A stretch of DNA of 45,120 bases from Paracoccaceae bacterium. Its GTDB lineage: Bacteria > Pseudomonadota > Alphaproteobacteria > Rhodobacterales > Rhodobacteraceae. A program made the position numbers and the translations under genes. Location of the stretch: NCBI GenBank assembly GCA_017854585.1, contig JAFMHK010000013.1, positions 37,999 through 83,118 on the forward strand. Reading direction: 5' to 3'. Under the pieces are notes generated by a model. That model did no database searches. It had not been told where the DNA came from and saw only the letters and a list, made by a program, of their open reading frames with translations. Below, piece by piece: positions 9,733-19,303 of the stretch (position 1 is its first letter; every line of letters starts with the position of its first letter).

Positions 9733-11109
9733 ATGAAGGTCATTATTTGCGGTGCGGGTCAGGTCGGTTGGCAGATCGCACGTCATCTTTCCGGCGAAAA
9801 CAATGATGTGACGGTGGTTGATAACAACCCCGCCCTTGTTGCACGCGCGACCGACACGCTTGATGTGGCTGGGATCACCGGCTTTGCGTCCTATCCTGAC
9901 GTGCTTGAACAGGCTGGCGCAAAAGATGCCGACATGATCATCGCGGCCACATTTTCCGACGAGGTCAACATGGTCACCTGTCAGGTGGCCCATTCGGTGT
10001 TCGGCGTCCCGCGCAAGATTGCCCGGCTGCGGGCTCAAAGCTATCTGACGGCGATTTATTCCGACCTTTACCGACGCGATCATCTGCCAATCGACGTGGT
10101 GATTTCGCCCGAAAAAGAGGTGGCGGAGGCGGCATTGCGGCGGCTTGCGTCACCCTCCACCTTCGATACCGAGAACTTCCTTGGTGGCGATGCCCAGATG
10201 ATGGGCATTCAGTTGGACGAAGACTGTCCGGTGCTGAACACGCCTTTGCGGCAACTCTCCGAACTTTTCTCGACCTTGCGGGCGCTGGTCGTGGGCGTGC
10301 GGCGCGAGGGCACACTTTTCGCGCCCGAACCTGGCGATCAGCTTTTCGCCAAGGACCAGATATATGTGTTCACCCACGCGCTGGACGTTGACCGAACGCT
10401 TGAGATTTTCGGCAAATCCACGCGTCGACCCGAAAGGGTCATCATCATCGGTGGCGGTAATGTCGGCCTGATGGTTGCCCGGCGGCTTGAAACCGGGATC
10501 GTGCGTCTGCGCACCCGTGTGATCGAGGCCAACCGCGCCCGTGCCGAGGTGGCCGCCGACGCGCTGGAACGCACCATCGTGCTGAACGGCGATGGCTTGG
10601 ACATCGACCTGCTGCGCGAGGCCGGTATCGAACGCGCCGATGCCATCTTGTGCGTCACCGACGATGACAAAACCAATATCCTTGCCTCGGTCCGGGGCAA
10701 GCAGGCCGGCGCGCGCATGGCGATCGCGCTGGTGAATGATCCCACGCTTGTGCCGTTGATGGCACCGCTGAACATCGACGCGTTCGTGAACCCGCGCACC
10801 ACGACAGTCAGCTCCATCTTGCGGCACGTTCGCCATGGCCGGGTCCGCGGGGTCTATTCGATCGGCGATGCCGAGGCAGAGATCATCGAGGCGCAGGTTC
10901 TGTCCACATCCCCGATCGCCGGGCGCAAGATCAGCGACATCGACTTTCCCGAAGGTGTGCTGATTGGTGCGGTCCAGAAGAACGGCAAGGTCATTCGGCC
11001 CGATGGTTCGACTCGGATCGAAGAGGGGGACGCCATCGCGATCTTCGCACTCGCCGCCGATGTCCCGGCAGTGGAAACCCTGCTTCAGGTTTCGATCGAC
11101 TTTTTCTGA
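9733..11109 (+). CDS. trkA: Trk potassium uptake regulatory subunit TrkA
   Basis: 458 residues, the usual TrkA length, from the ATG at 9733 with AAAAGG upstream. Two RCK modules are visible. The first Rossmann fold starts MKVIICGAGQVGWQIA (nucleotide loop 7-12) and is followed by a TrkA-C domain. The second carries VIIIGGGNVGLMVARRLE (loop 240-245) and another TrkA-C domain at the end. This peripheral protein binds NAD(H)/ATP and gates the TrkH channel. It is followed by trkH seven bases later. A TTGACG hexamer at 9668-9673 could be a -35 element for the operon, but its -10 is weak. Confidence 0.95.
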   Translation: MKVIICGAGQVGWQIARHLSGENNDVTVVDNNPALVARATDTLDVAGITGFASYPDVLEQAGAKDADMIIAATFSDEVNMVTCQVAHSVFGVPRKIARLRAQSYLTAIYSDLYRRDHLPIDVVISPEKEVAEAALRRLASPSTFDTENFLGGDAQMMGIQLDEDCPVLNTPLRQLSELFSTLRALVVGVRREGTLFAPEPGDQLFAKDQIYVFTHALDVDRTLEIFGKSTRRPERVIIIGGGNVGLMVARRLETGIVRLRTRVIEANRARAEVAADALERTIVLNGDGLDIDLLREAGIERADAILCVTDDDKTNILASVRGKQAGARMAIALVNDPTLVPLMAPLNIDAFVNPRTTTVSSILRHVRHGRVRGVYSIGDAEAEIIEAQVLSTSPIAGRKISDIDFPEGVLIGAVQKNGKVIRPDGSTRIEEGDAIAIFALAADVPAVETLLQVSIDFF

Positions 11110-11116
11110 GGGGCTT

Positions 11117-12634
11117 ATGCGCGCCTACCTGACGAACCTGCCGCTGCCGATCGTGCTGCTGTTCGCAGCCGGCTTCGCGATGTTCGTTCCCGCCGTTGTC
11201 GGGTCCGCCATGAACGTTCACCAAACCGCGCGCGTATTTCTTTATGCAGGCATTCTGGTGCTGATCATCGCAGCCCTGATCGGTTTCGCGATGCAAACGG
11301 GCCGGTCCGAGGGAACCGCGCGCACGCATCTTGTGACCTTGCTACTGGCCTATCTGTGGTTGCCCCTGATCCTTGCAATTCCGATGGACGAAGCGGTGGG
11401 CAATACCCGCTTCATCAACGTCTACTTCGACATGGTATCTGCCATGACCACCACCGGGGCGCAGGTGTTCGAGGCGGCGCGGCTGGACCCCGCAATTCAG
11501 CTTTGGCGCGGGTTGGTGGGCTGGCTTGGCGGGCTCATGATCTGGATCACCGCAGTGGCGGTGTTGGCACCACTCAACCTAGGCGGATACGAGGTAACGT
11601 CCGAAGCACATGTGCAAGGGCAGGTTGTGGCGGGCGGGGCGCAAATGCGTGCTGCGTCCGCCTCGGAACGGCTGCGCCATAATACCCTGCGGCTCGCCCC
11701 GATTTATGGCGGACTGACCTTGTTGCTGGCGCTGCTCTTGATGGGCTCCGGCGTTCCGCCGCTGGTTGCGTCGATCCATGCCATGTCCACCTTGGCGACA
11801 TCCGGGATCAGCCCGCTCGAAAGCTTCAAGGGCCAGCCCGCTGGCATTCTGGGCGAAGCGCTTATTTTCGTGTTTTTCATCTTTGCCCTGTCGCGCCGGT
11901 CTTTTGCGTCGGGCTTTGGTCCTGATCTGCCCATGCGGCTCGCCAAGGACCGTGAAATCAGGATTGCGATCTTCGCCGTGGTGGTGTTGCCGACCCTTCT
12001 TTTTGCGCGTCATTGGCTAGGGGCGCTGGAGGTTAACGAACTTTCTGACGGCGTTGCGGCCCTGAATGCCCTTTGGGGCAGTATCTTTACGGTGATGTCA
12101 TTCCTCACGACGACCGGATTCGTGTCGGAAAGCTGGGCGGATGCGCGCAACTGGTCGGGGTTGCCGACACCGGGGCTGGTCTTGATCGGCCTTGTCCTGA
12201 TGGGTGGCGGGGTTGCGACGACGGCGGGCGGTGTGAAATTGCTCCGGGTCTACGCGCTTTACAAGCATGGCGTCCGCGAGATGGGCAAGCTGACCCATCC
12301 CCATTCAGTTGCCGGAGCAGGGCGGCTGGGGCGGCGTATTCGGCGCGAAGGGGCATACATCGCATGGATTTTCTTCATGTTGTTCGTGTTGTCCATGGCC
12401 GCGACGATGATCGCGCTATCCTTGGCGGGCCTGAATTTCCAACGCTCCATGGTCTTGGCCATCGCAGCCCTGACCACGACCGGCCCTTTGGCCCAAGTCG
12501 CCGCAGAATCGCCGATCTCGTATTTCTTGCTGACTGATGCAGCCAAGTTGATTTTGGCGGCCGCAATGATCATTGGGCGGATGGAAACGTTGGTGTTGAT
12601 CGCCCTTTTCAATCCCGCCTTTTGGCGCAATTGA
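11117..12634 (+). CDS. trkH: Trk potassium uptake membrane subunit TrkH
   Basis: 505 residues from the ATG at 11117, with GAGGGG just upstream. Four pore-loop repeats of the SKT/Trk superfamily are visible: SAMTTTGAQVFE, STLATSGISPLESF, SFLTTTGFVSESW and IAALTTTGPLAQVA. Each is flanked by membrane helices, giving the expected fourfold M1-P-M2 layout plus extra N-terminal helices. It forms the potassium-conducting pore of the Trk system and works with TrkA encoded immediately upstream. The length is close to the family norm (about 480-510). Confidence 0.95.
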   Translation: MRAYLTNLPLPIVLLFAAGFAMFVPAVVGSAMNVHQTARVFLYAGILVLIIAALIGFAMQTGRSEGTARTHLVTLLLAYLWLPLILAIPMDEAVGNTRFINVYFDMVSAMTTTGAQVFEAARLDPAIQLWRGLVGWLGGLMIWITAVAVLAPLNLGGYEVTSEAHVQGQVVAGGAQMRAASASERLRHNTLRLAPIYGGLTLLLALLLMGSGVPPLVASIHAMSTLATSGISPLESFKGQPAGILGEALIFVFFIFALSRRSFASGFGPDLPMRLAKDREIRIAIFAVVVLPTLLFARHWLGALEVNELSDGVAALNALWGSIFTVMSFLTTTGFVSESWADARNWSGLPTPGLVLIGLVLMGGGVATTAGGVKLLRVYALYKHGVREMGKLTHPHSVAGAGRLGRRIRREGAYIAWIFFMLFVLSMAATMIALSLAGLNFQRSMVLAIAALTTTGPLAQVAAESPISYFLLTDAAKLILAAAMIIGRMETLVLIALFNPAFWRN

Positions 12635-12676
12635 TGCGATTGCAGCATCATAGACGCTAGCCCCCTGAAATCGGGG

Positions 12677-12705
12677 TGGAAATTCCCGCGCGGAACCTAC
12701 ATAAT
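12677..12705 (+). promoter_or_regulatory. Candidate hfq promoter
   Basis: TGGAAA (12677-12682), a 17-base spacer and CATAAT (12700-12705) resemble a sigma-70 -35/-10 pair. The start of transcription would be near 12712, leaving a leader of about 58 bases before the hfq ATG. The 135-base trkH-hfq spacer is otherwise empty. The -35 matches only 4 of 6 positions, so this is a candidate only. Confidence 0.35.
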
Positions 12706-12769
12706 CAGAACGCTATGACAAAACTCTGCCGCACCGAGGGGCAGCACAAAGAACAAGGCAGCACGATAG

Positions 12770-13003
12770 ATGGCCGAGAATAAGCAAAATCTGCAGGATG
12801 CATTCCTCAATCACGTCCGCAAAACAAAGGTTCCCGTGACGATCTTTTTGATCAATGGGGTCAAATTGCAGGGCGTGATCACTTGGTTTGACAATTTCTG
12901 TGTCCTGCTGCGCCGTGACGGACAATCGCAACTGGTTTACAAGCATGCGATTTCGACCGTGATGCCCGCGCAACCGATCAATCTGTATGATGGGGAAGAG
13001 TGA
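12770..13003 (+). CDS. hfq: RNA chaperone Hfq
   Basis: 77 residues, the compact alphaproteobacterial form with almost no C-terminal tail. Sm1 region: [20 protein letters not shown], then NGVKLQGVI. Sm2 region: [12 protein letters not shown] with the conserved YKHA. It forms a hexamer that binds small RNAs and mRNAs. It has its own upstream spacer and overlaps hflX by four bases (GTGA), the widespread hfq-hflX arrangement. Relevant to the candidate small RNA at 31138-31214. Confidence 0.97.
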   Translation: MAENKQNLQDAFLNHVRKTKVPVTIFLINGVKLQGVITWFDNFCVLLRRDGQSQLVYKHAISTVMPAQPINLYDGEE

Positions 13004-14292
13004 GCGAAACACCGCTGACCGGGGCCCCGGATGCGGGCCCGATGCGCGCGCTCGTCATCCATCCGGATCTCAAGAATGACAGAACCCGGCGTGAACCCAC
13101 TGCTGCGCTTGCGGAGGCTGTGGCCCTTGCAGCAGCACTGCCCAACCTAGAGGTTGCAGGTGCCGAGGTTGTCCGGCTGCCGCGTGCGCAGCCCGGCTTG
13201 TTGTTTGGCAAAGGCAAGATCGCCGAACTCAAGGCGATGATCGAACGGCTGGAGATTGGGCTGGTTCTGGTCGACGGGCCGGTCACCCCGGTCCAACAGC
13301 GCAATCTGGAAAAGGAATGGGGCGTCAAGCTTCTGGATCGGACGGGCCTGATTCTTGAAATCTTTGCCGACCGCGCCCGAACCCGCGAGGGTGTGTTGCA
13401 GGTTGAACTTGCCGCGCTGACCTATCAACGAACGCGACTTGTCCGCGCATGGACCCACTTGGAACGCCAGCGGGGCGGGCTCGGATTCGTCGGCGGACCG
13501 GGAGAGACCCAGATCGAGGCGGATCGCCGCGCAATCGACGAGGCGGTGACACGGATCAAGCGCCAACTTGAGCGCGTGGTGAAAACCCGCGCTCTGCATC
13601 GGTCCGCACGAAAGAAGGTGCCATACCCGATCGTGGCTTTGGTCGGTTATACCAACGCCGGCAAATCGACGCTGTTCAATCACCTGACCGGGGCGGATGT
13701 CTTTGCAAAGGACATGCTGTTCGCGACCCTTGACCCCACGATGCGCGCCCTGCGCCTGCCCGATGGAACGAATGTCATCTTGTCGGACACGGTTGGGTTC
13801 ATCAGCGATCTGCCGACGCAACTGGTTGCCGCCTTCCGCGCGACTTTGGAGGAAGTGCTGGACGCCGATCTGATCTGCCATGTCCGCGACATTTCCCATC
13901 CCCAAACGGAAGAGCAGGCCGCCGATGTCGCCGCCATCTTGGCGAATCTTGGCGTTTCGCAGACGGCCGCCAAACTGGAAGTGTGGAACAAACTGGATCT
14001 GGTGCCTGACGATGCGCGGGCCGCGTTGGCAACGGCAGCGGAACGCAAGCCGGGTGTCTACGCGATATCCGCCGTGACCGGAGAAGGCTTGCCCACGCTT
14101 TTGACGGCGATCTCTGAGATCCTTGCGCCACCGCGCCACGAAAGCCGTCTTACATTGCGCCACAGCGACGGTCGCAAACGGGCGTGGCTGTTCGGACAAG
14201 GGATCGTCACATCCGAAGAGCAGGGGGAAGAGACCACCACCCTGACCGTCGAATGGACTGACCGTCAGGAAAAGGCGTTTCGGGAGCTTTAG
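13000..14292 (+). CDS. hflX: Ribosome-associated GTPase HflX
   Basis: 430 residues with a GTG start at 13000 overlapping the hfq stop. N-terminal HflX domain with the glycine-rich stretch [20 protein letters not shown] (about 158-177). G domain: G1 GYTNAGKST (216-224), G3 DTVG (263-266), G4 NKLD (330-333). It acts on stalled or heat-damaged ribosomes as a splitting factor and binds the 50S E-site region. The gene ends 45 bases from the convergent acylase gene. A loose inverted repeat, GCCGCAC (14294-14300) and GTGCGGC (14325-14331), lies in that gap but has no T-tract. Confidence 0.96.
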   Translation: MSETPLTGAPDAGPMRALVIHPDLKNDRTRREPTAALAEAVALAAALPNLEVAGAEVVRLPRAQPGLLFGKGKIAELKAMIERLEIGLVLVDGPVTPVQQRNLEKEWGVKLLDRTGLILEIFADRARTREGVLQVELAALTYQRTRLVRAWTHLERQRGGLGFVGGPGETQIEADRRAIDEAVTRIKRQLERVVKTRALHRSARKKVPYPIVALVGYTNAGKSTLFNHLTGADVFAKDMLFATLDPTMRALRLPDGTNVILSDTVGFISDLPTQLVAAFRATLEEVLDADLICHVRDISHPQTEEQAADVAAILANLGVSQTAAKLEVWNKLDLVPDDARAALATAAERKPGVYAISAVTGEGLPTLLTAISEILAPPRHESRLTLRHSDGRKRAWLFGQGIVTSEEQGEETTTLTVEWTDRQEKAFREL

Positions 14293-14337
14293 GGCCGCAC
14301 GGGCGACCTTGGCCAAATCACCGGGTGCGGCAGGGAT

Positions 14338-16812
14338 TTAGTCCCGTGGGGTCAAGACCGTGACACCGATGTTTCCTGCGCGCGCAAGATCGGGGTCAAG
14401 CGTCATGGGAATATATTCGCCACGCCGCCAGAGCTCGGACATGTCATCGTAATGGCGACTAAGTGGATGGCCGGATTGCCCGGTGGCAATCACGAAGACC
14501 GAGCTGTCGGGGTCCGCAAAGTCATACACGCCGCGATAGCCCGCCGCATGCGTGTTCAGGAACGGGGCGGGCAGGGTGGCCGGGCTTGCGCCACGCTGCA
14601 GGGTGAAATCCCCCCCGGACGTGGGCTGACGAATATTCACGATCCACGAAAACAACCGCGTATTGCCCAGCACTGGATGGTCGTGGCGCGCCTCATGCGC
14701 CACTCCCCATTGCCAGCTTTCAGGTGTGCCGCCATAGGTTTCCTCTAGCCAGACAAGCGCATCGTCCAGGGCGATCCGGGCGATGTCAACGCAGGTCTCA
14801 AGCGCGGTCGAGGGCTGCACGTCGCACCATGATGATGCTCCGTCCACATCGCGGAACACCCGTTCGATGAACAATGGCTCAAGTTGGAGGAACTGGTTGG
14901 CCAGTGGCCCGATGTCGTCTTGGATCAACCGCTGTTGAAGGGCACGCATCCACGCGGCGTAAATCAGCGGCTCGGGCAGGTGTTCGTTCATGTTGCCATC
15001 CCAGACCGACAGCAACTCCAATGCGCGCTGGCGCCGCCGCTCTGCTGTTCCATCAGGGGCGGTTTCACCGGTGAACCACAGGTCACGGGCGACCAATGGC
15101 AAGATGTTGAAGGCCGCCGCAGATTGCGTGTCCAACTGCGCCTCGATAAAGCTATCGCGGGTGTGGACCTGTCGCGCCTCCATCAGGCGCTGCCACCGGG
15201 TGATGCGCTGCGTGTCGCCCCAGCTGAACGAAACGTGCAGCGGAAAATCCCGGTCCACGATCTTGTTGTTTGTATTCCCCAAAATGCCGCCCTCGGGATT
15301 CTCGAAGGTTGGGTTCGCAAAATACTGCGTCACCCCCTGCCAGCGATTTTCGGGAACCCATCCGGGGCTCGGCATCCGGCCTTGGGTCTGATGCTGCGTC
15401 ATGCGCCACGGCATGTGGCCGATCGTCTGCAATGCGATATGACCGTCCGCATCCGCCACCGTCAGGTTCAATGACGGGGCGACAAAATCAGCGCCGGCAA
15501 CCAACGCCTCGTTGACGGATTGGGCGCGCATCACCTGCAACCCGGACTGAATGGATGTATTGCGGTCCGTCAGGCCGGTCCAAGCCATGCTCATGACGTG
15601 GCCGGGGGGCGTGACCGTGTTGAAATCGTACTGGGTGCCGGGGATGACCGGGCCGTTTGTGGTGGACCGCATGGTGATCGTTACTGGTGCTTCGCCCGCA
15701 ACCTCGATGATTGCGCGGTCAGTCTCGAACGGGGCCCAGCCATCCGGGGTGCGGTATTCCTGTGTGTTTTCGGGGTTAAGCTGTTCAATATAGAGATCGA
15801 TATCGTCCATGTGACTGACGGTAATTCCCCATCCAAGACGATCAGACCTGCCCGCCAGCACAACCGGCATGCCGGGGATGGTGCCGCCGATCACCGCCCC
15901 GGTTTCCAGCTCCAGACGTGCAAGATACCAGCTTCCGGGTGCGGCCAGCGCCATATGCGGGTCATTTGCCAGCAAGGCGCCGCCTGCCGCAGATCTGGCG
16001 GGCGCTGCAGCCCATGCGTTCGACGCGCCACCGCGCCCATGGCCAAGGGCATGGGGGTGCAGTGGGTCGCGCGGCCCCTCCTCGCTTGCTGCATAACGGG
16101 GCGGCAACGCATCAAAAAGGCTTGTATACTCTGGCAAGGCCGCCACGCCGGTGCCCGGCGCATCGGGCATCAGATCAGCCAGCCGGGCCGGATCATCCAA
16201 CACAAGTGTCGCGCGGGCGCGCAGCACCTCATCCTCGTGATGGTCCGTTAGTTGCAGCGCCATCAATAGTGAGATCGAGAGGCTGTCGGCGGGGCGCCAC
16301 GGTGATATCTCAGGGTCGAACAAGAACAACTCAGGCGCGCCCCGGCCAAGGGCTTCGGTGCCGATGATCGCCAGCCACGCGTTCACACCTGCCGCATAGG
16401 CCTCAAGCGCCATCTGTGCGTCGGGCGATTGTGCCGCCATGGATCGAGAGGCATGGCCAGACAGGTCCAACCGGCGCATCAGATCATCAATCGGCAAAGT
16501 CCGCGCACCGAACAATTCCGACAGTCGCCCCTGCGCCGCGCGACGGCTCATCAGCATTTGCCACAGCCTGTCTTGGGCATGGGCAAAACCCAAACCATAG
16601 AAAACGTCTGCGTCCGTCTCTCCGAAGATATGGGGGACATCGGCGTTGGTGCGAACAATCTCCACCGGAGCGGTCAGCCCCGGTACGGTCCAATCAGCAT
16701 CGTAATCCGGCAAACTGCGCGCAGCCATCCACCATGCCGCCGCCATCGCGCAAACCGCAACAGCAACCGTCGCGGTCACGATCCGCACAAGCCAAATCAG
16801 AAAAGTGCCCAT
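14338..16812 (-). CDS. Penicillin acylase-family (Ntn) hydrolase
   Basis: 824 residues from the ATG at 16812, which has GGGGAT upstream; a TTG at 16827 would add five residues. An N-terminal hydrophobic segment (about 3-30) is a signal anchor. The alpha-chain region has HAQDRLWQM and RRAAQGRLSELFG. The autocatalytic junction is the GGASNAWAAA motif, in which Ser264 would become the N-terminal nucleophile of the beta chain after removal of the spacer peptide. Beta-chain marks include GALLANDPHMALAAPGSWY. Members hydrolyse penicillin side chains, N-acyl-homoserine lactones or other amides in the periplasm; the substrate here cannot be told from sequence. The gene is minus-strand, 104 bases downstream of the SYLF gene. 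Confidence 0.9.
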   Translation of the reverse strand: MGTFLIWLVRIVTATVAVAVCAMAAAWWMAARSLPDYDADWTVPGLTAPVEIVRTNADVPHIFGETDADVFYGLGFAHAQDRLWQMLMSRRAAQGRLSELFGARTLPIDDLMRRLDLSGHASRSMAAQSPDAQMALEAYAAGVNAWLAIIGTEALGRGAPELFLFDPEISPWRPADSLSISLLMALQLTDHHEDEVLRARATLVLDDPARLADLMPDAPGTGVAALPEYTSLFDALPPRYAASEEGPRDPLHPHALGHGRGGASNAWAAAPARSAAGGALLANDPHMALAAPGSWYLARLELETGAVIGGTIPGMPVVLAGRSDRLGWGITVSHMDDIDLYIEQLNPENTQEYRTPDGWAPFETDRAIIEVAGEAPVTITMRSTTNGPVIPGTQYDFNTVTPPGHVMSMAWTGLTDRNTSIQSGLQVMRAQSVNEALVAGADFVAPSLNLTVADADGHIALQTIGHMPWRMTQHQTQGRMPSPGWVPENRWQGVTQYFANPTFENPEGGILGNTNNKIVDRDFPLHVSFSWGDTQRITRWQRLMEARQVHTRDSFIEAQLDTQSAAAFNILPLVARDLWFTGETAPDGTAERRRQRALELLSVWDGNMNEHLPEPLIYAAWMRALQQRLIQDDIGPLANQFLQLEPLFIERVFRDVDGASSWCDVQPSTALETCVDIARIALDDALVWLEETYGGTPESWQWGVAHEARHDHPVLGNTRLFSWIVNIRQPTSGGDFTLQRGASPATLPAPFLNTHAAGYRGVYDFADPDSSVFVIATGQSGHPLSRHYDDMSELWRRGEYIPMTLDPDLARAGNIGVTVLTPRD

Positions 16813-16916
16813 GATCCCCGCGGTCAAAATCGAACATTGAACACCTTGCGTCCTAGCCCTTCAGTTGACTGAATGCAAAGGCCGCATGGCCACCCGGCGA
16901 TCAAACCGGTGTGTTG

Positions 16917-17474
16917 TCAGGGAATAATGCGGGTATAGCGGGTGCCTTCCAACGTGGCCCCCACGATCAGACCGGCCTGCCCATAGACCACGGCAATGAC
17001 GGGGTCCACCAAAGTGGTCGTATCCACACCCAAAGTGCCGCCGCTTGTGTTCACGGCATAACGCACATCGGCGCCCGCTGCCCACCCGCTGGCGGACCTG
17101 AAGCTGCTCAGCGCCTGTTCGGTCATGAAGAACAGTGTGTGGGCATATTGCTGTGCCCCGATCTGGAGGCCGAACGTGCCCGAGATCGCCGAATAATAAT
17201 CCACGGTCGCGCCGTTGATCTGCAGCGCTCCGCGTCCATAGCTGCCGCCAAACCCGAACCCGGCTTCGGTCACCAACGGCATCACCAGCATGCCAGCCGC
17301 GTTGAACGACAACTCGCGGGTGCCCGGAACTTCCTGATACATGAAGTCAATTGCGCTTTCGACACGCTCGTCGATCCGTTCGGAGGCACGGGAATTGACG
17401 CCATTGCCACATGCTGCAAGTGCAGGCGTTGCCGCCGCGGTCATCAGAAAATTGCGCCGGGAAAGTATGCTCAT
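16917..17474 (-). CDS. SYLF-domain lipid-binding Tat lipoprotein
   Basis: 185 residues from the ATG at 17474; longer frames upstream would bury the export signal. MSILSRRNFLMTAAATPALAAC combines a twin-arginine motif (SRRNFL) with a lipobox ending at Cys22, so it is probably exported folded by Tat and then lipidated. The mature part fits the SYLF/Ysc84 (DUF500) family: glycine- and aromatic-rich strands GFGFGGSYGRGAL, AISGTFGLQIGAQQYAHTLFFMTEQAL, AGADVRYAV and a final VIAVVYGQAGLIVGATLEG. SYLF domains bind phosphoinositides in eukaryotes; the bacterial role is not established. It lies downstream of hemB on the same strand (132-base gap). Confidence 0.82.
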   Translation of the reverse strand: MSILSRRNFLMTAAATPALAACGNGVNSRASERIDERVESAIDFMYQEVPGTRELSFNAAGMLVMPLVTEAGFGFGGSYGRGALQINGATVDYYSAISGTFGLQIGAQQYAHTLFFMTEQALSSFRSASGWAAGADVRYAVNTSGGTLGVDTTTLVDPVIAVVYGQAGLIVGATLEGTRYTRIIP

Positions 17475-17606
17475 GTCATCATCGCCTTGTTGTGATGCCT
17501 CGGATCCCGGATCGTGACCGCCCGGATTGCCAAGAATATACGGTGAAAAAGCCAATGTGTCACGGGCCAATCCTACCATGGGTGCGGGTTCTTGCCGATG
17601 CGACCG

Positions 17607-18605
17607 CTATCGGTTGAGCAGACGCGCAACCCTTGGTGCAAAGTATGTCAGCACCCCATCACATCCGGCGCGCCGGAAACACATCAGGCTTTCCAGCATG
17701 ACCTTGTCGCCGTCGATCCACCCGTTTGCGGCGGCGGCCTGGATCATCGCGTATTCACCGCTCACCTGATAGGCATAAGTGGGCGCTCCAAAGCGATCCT
17801 TCACCTCGCGGCACAAGTCCAGATACGGCATTCCCGGCTTGACCATGACCATATCCGCCCCCTCGCTCAGGTCACGCTCCACACAACGAAGTGCCTCCCT
17901 CCGGTTGGCCGGATCGATCTGATAGGTCTTCTTGTCGCCCTTCAACGCCCCTGACGCCCCCACGGCATCCCGAAATGGCCCGTAAAAGGCGCTGGCGAAC
18001 TTGGCTGCATAAGACAGGATCGTCACGCCCGAATGCCCATGCGCCTCCAGCGCCGAGCGGATCGCCCCGATCCGGCCATCCATCATGTCGGAGGGGCCCA
18101 GTATATCGGCCCCCGCGTCGGCCTGCGCCAAGGCCATCTTGACCAAGGCCGCGACGGTTTCGTCGTTGACGATGACCCCGTCGCGCACGATTCCGTCATG
18201 GCCGTTGGCGTTATATGGGTCCAGCGCAATGTCGGTCATGACCGCAAGATCGGGCACGGCCGCCTTGATCGCACGGATCGCCCGGTTGGTCAGGTTGTCG
18301 GGGTTCCATGCTTCTTCGCACAGCTCAGTCTTCAGGCTGCCGTCGGTATAGGGAAAAAGGCAAATGGCGGGAATGCCAAGGGCGTGCGCTTCAACAGCGG
18401 CCTGCATGATCTTGTCGACGGACCGGCGCACCACCCCCGGCATTGATGACACTGGTTCCTCTATCCCGTCGCCGTCACGCACAAACACGGGCCAGATCAG
18501 ATCATTGACCGAAAGTTCCGTCTCACGGGTCAGATTGCGTAAGGGCGCACTGGCGCGGTTGCGCCGAAACCGGGTGGCGGGGAACGGGGCCTGATTGGCG
18601 GGCAT
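17607..18605 (-). CDS. hemB: Delta-aminolevulinic acid dehydratase (porphobilinogen synthase)
   Basis: 332 residues from the ATG at 18605, preceded by AAGGTG six bases upstream; an ATG at 18620 would add five residues but lacks a ribosome site. It condenses two 5-aminolevulinates to porphobilinogen for haem and, where present, bacteriochlorophyll. Schiff-base lysines lie in AAKFASAFYGPFRD and DMVMVKPGMPYLD. The metal site region reads MTDIALDPYNANGHDGIV, so the three zinc-binding cysteines of zinc-type enzymes are replaced (DIALDPY), marking the magnesium-activated class common in alphaproteobacteria and plants. It diverges from the membrane protein gene at 18738 across 132 bases. Confidence 0.96.
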   Translation of the reverse strand: MPANQAPFPATRFRRNRASAPLRNLTRETELSVNDLIWPVFVRDGDGIEEPVSSMPGVVRRSVDKIMQAAVEAHALGIPAICLFPYTDGSLKTELCEEAWNPDNLTNRAIRAIKAAVPDLAVMTDIALDPYNANGHDGIVRDGVIVNDETVAALVKMALAQADAGADILGPSDMMDGRIGAIRSALEAHGHSGVTILSYAAKFASAFYGPFRDAVGASGALKGDKKTYQIDPANRREALRCVERDLSEGADMVMVKPGMPYLDLCREVKDRFGAPTYAYQVSGEYAMIQAAAANGWIDGDKVMLESLMCFRRAGCDGVLTYFAPRVARLLNR

Positions 18606-18737
18606 GGGGTGCACCTTCATGAGTTATCTGGGTCAATCAATCTGTGACATGGCAGCACGGGCATCTCAAGGGCTGGAAACCCCACGACAGCCCGCATAAG
18701 GTGCGCGTCAACCGCATGATCAGACAGAGACGGCCCG

Positions 18738-19259
18738 TTGGATTTTCTTGACCTCGTGACCCAAGTTATCGACCTGCGGTCATTTTCGAACCTGTGGTAC
18801 TGGATCGTGCTGGCCATCTTGTGGTCAACCTTGTCCCATTGGGTTGTTGGCGTGCCGTTCGACATGGTCACCCGCGCGCGCCGTGGCCACGCGCAATCGG
18901 CCGACGATATGCGCAAGCTGGCTGAGATCAACGTGAACCGTATTCTGGCGCTGTCGGACAACGGCGGTTGGATCGCAACCGCGTTTCTGGCCTTTGTGCT
19001 GACATCGCTTTGCATCTTGGGTTGGGTGTACCGGGTCGAATTCTGTCAGGCCTTGTTCCTGCTGGCCTTTCCCATGGCCGTGGTGGGGGGCATGTCGATC
19101 AGCACTGCCAGCCGCCTGCGGCGCGGAAATTACGAAGATCTGGTCCGCATCTTGCGGATGCATCGGTTCAGCGTGCAGCTTCTGGGCATCATGTTCATCT
19201 TCATTACGGCGTTCTGGGGCATGTGGGTAAACCTTAACGGCAGCGTCTTGGGCCTTTGA
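18738..19259 (+). CDS. Four-helix membrane protein of unknown function
   Basis: 173 residues, start taken as the TTG at 18738 (no better start nearby). Four hydrophobic segments are clear, at about 19-40, 77-97, 104-124 and 143-165. Between helices 1 and 2 lies a basic and polar cytoplasmic-looking loop (RARRGHAQSADDMRKLAEINVNR), and between 3 and 4 a short arginine-rich loop (ASRLRRGNYEDLVRILRMHR). I do not recognise a characterised family. It lies 44 bases upstream of mfd on the same strand and diverges from hemB. Coding looks genuine: GC-rich third positions match the neighbours and there is no competing frame. Confidence 0.7.
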   Translation: MDFLDLVTQVIDLRSFSNLWYWIVLAILWSTLSHWVVGVPFDMVTRARRGHAQSADDMRKLAEINVNRILALSDNGGWIATAFLAFVLTSLCILGWVYRVEFCQALFLLAFPMAVVGGMSISTASRLRRGNYEDLVRILRMHRFSVQLLGIMFIFITAFWGMWVNLNGSVLGL

Positions 19260-19303
19260 TCGTCCCTTGACACTGCTGCCCCGCCGCGTAGGTCCACCCC
19301 GTA

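Noticed and set aside
14294..14331. Inverted repeat between hflX and the acylase as a terminator
   Set aside because: Seven-base arms with a loop of 24 bases and no T-tract.
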